Positions 5,039-5,507 of a stretch of 5,507 nucleotides of DNA are shown here, piece by piece (the stretch's first letter is position 1; each line of letters begins with the position of its first letter). The stretch spans positions 10,984-16,490 of the forward strand of contig DCFP01000148.1 of NCBI GenBank assembly GCA_002319925.1, written 5' to 3'. The notes beneath the pieces are model-generated. The model had not been told where the DNA came from. It saw only the letters and a list, made by a program, of their open reading frames with translations, and did no database searches. Both the position numbers and the translations under genes were made by a program. This DNA comes from Holophagaceae bacterium UBA1801. GTDB taxonomy: Bacteria > Acidobacteriota > Holophagae > Holophagales > Holophagaceae.

Positions 5039-5507
5039 ATGAGGATATTGACGAAGGTCGCCGCGACACTCGTTCCAGCAGCGTTGTTCTTTACTGGTAC
5101 CAACGTTTTCGCCCAGGCGAAGTTCCACGTGGGCGTCGTGACCGGCACCGTCTCCCAGTCCGAAGATGACCTTCGTGGCGCTGAGGCCCTGACCAAGGAA
5201 TACGGTTCGGTGAAGAACGGCGGCATGATCCAGCACCTGACCTATCCCGACGATTTCATGGCCCAGCAGGAGACCTTCATCTCCAACGTGGTGTCCCTGG
5301 CCGACGACCCGCTCATGAAGGCCATCGTCATCAATCAGGCCATTCCTGGCACGGCCGAAGCCTTCAAGCGCGTGCACGCCAAGCGCCCCGACATCTACTG
5401 CCTCGCCGGTGAAGCCCACGAAGATCCCGCGGTCATCGCCAGCTCCGCCGACATGGTGTGCAGCCAGGACTTCGTGTCCCGTGGCTACACGATCATCTGG
5501 GCCGCCA
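5039..5507 (+). CDS. Secreted DUF3798-family protein, 3' end outside window
   Basis: The first 156 codons of a periplasmic protein resembling substrate-binding proteins; substrate unknown. Residues 1-25 form a Sec signal peptide: Arg2 and Lys6, a hydrophobic core, and cleavage after Val-Phe-Ala. There is no lipobox cysteine, so it is probably soluble rather than a lipoprotein. The mature part opens with FHVGVVTGTVSQSEDD (29-44) and RGAEAL. It continues with LTYPDDFMAQQET, VSLADDPLMKAIVINQAIPGT, KRPDIYCLAGEAHEDPAVI and SRGYTIIWAA. I recognise this as the DUF3798 pattern from memory of the family. The repeated strand-helix units and the early VTG and QAIPGT loops suit a type I periplasmic-binding fold. 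ATG at 5039 has AGGAGG at 5029-5034, four bases away, and a sigma-70-like promoter upstream. Relatives often sit beside ABC sugar-type transporters; whether that holds here lies beyond the window edge. Confidence 0.88.
   Translation, partial: MRILTKVAATLVPAALFFTGTNVFAQAKFHVGVVTGTVSQSEDDLRGAEALTKEYGSVKNGGMIQHLTYPDDFMAQQETFISNVVSLADDPLMKAIVINQAIPGTAEAFKRVHAKRPDIYCLAGEAHEDPAVIASSADMVCSQDFVSRGYTIIWAA

Noticed and set aside
4761..5042. Plus-strand open frame of 93 codons in the AT-rich gap
   Set aside because: No ribosome binding site or recognisable sequence, and it overlaps the start of the DUF3798 gene and its promoter.

Overview
The window looks like chromosomal DNA from a motile, Gram-negative-type bacterium. 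Genes are GC-rich with G/C-favouring third positions, ribosome binding sites are strong (AGGAGG), and two proteins carry Sec signal peptides with AxA-type cleavage sites. There is a chemoreceptor gene, and a good match to a flagellar sigma-28 promoter. The gene set does not fix the taxon. Acidobacteriota of the Holophagaceae (Geothrix-like) is a guess from general impression only. I see no mobile element, CRISPR array, tRNA or rRNA.

Layout. (1) Positions 1-1695, minus strand: a chemotaxis transcription unit. A sigma-28-like promoter (1669-1695) precedes a small secreted single-Cache-domain protein (1175-1633). After 50 bases comes a methyl-accepting chemotaxis protein (1-1124), cut by the window edge at its signalling tip. 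(2) Positions 1696-2024: AT-richer intergenic DNA with a 7-base direct repeat. (3) Positions 2025-2942, plus strand: a class I (archaeal/DhnA-type) fructose-1,6-bisphosphate aldolase with a GTG start. (4) Positions 2944-4639, minus strand: a probable two-gene unit, with pyrroline-5-carboxylate reductase (proC, GTG start) upstream and an unrecognised protein of about 265 residues downstream. The latter ends one base from the aldolase stop. (5) Positions 4640-4982: AT-rich intergenic DNA between divergent genes. (6) Positions 4983-5507, plus strand: a sigma-70-like promoter and the first 156 codons of a secreted DUF3798-family protein resembling periplasmic binding proteins.

How the genes relate. 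The Cache protein and chemoreceptor probably act together in the envelope, one as a soluble periplasmic ligand-sensing domain and one as the membrane transducer, expressed with the late flagellar genes. The aldolase and ProC are ordinary central-metabolism and proline-synthesis enzymes. The DUF3798 protein begins a separate unit that may continue into transport genes outside the window. Nothing here amounts to a demonstrably new system. The most interesting items are the secreted Cache/chemoreceptor pair under a flagellar-type promoter, the orphan gene beside proC, and the DUF3798 protein.
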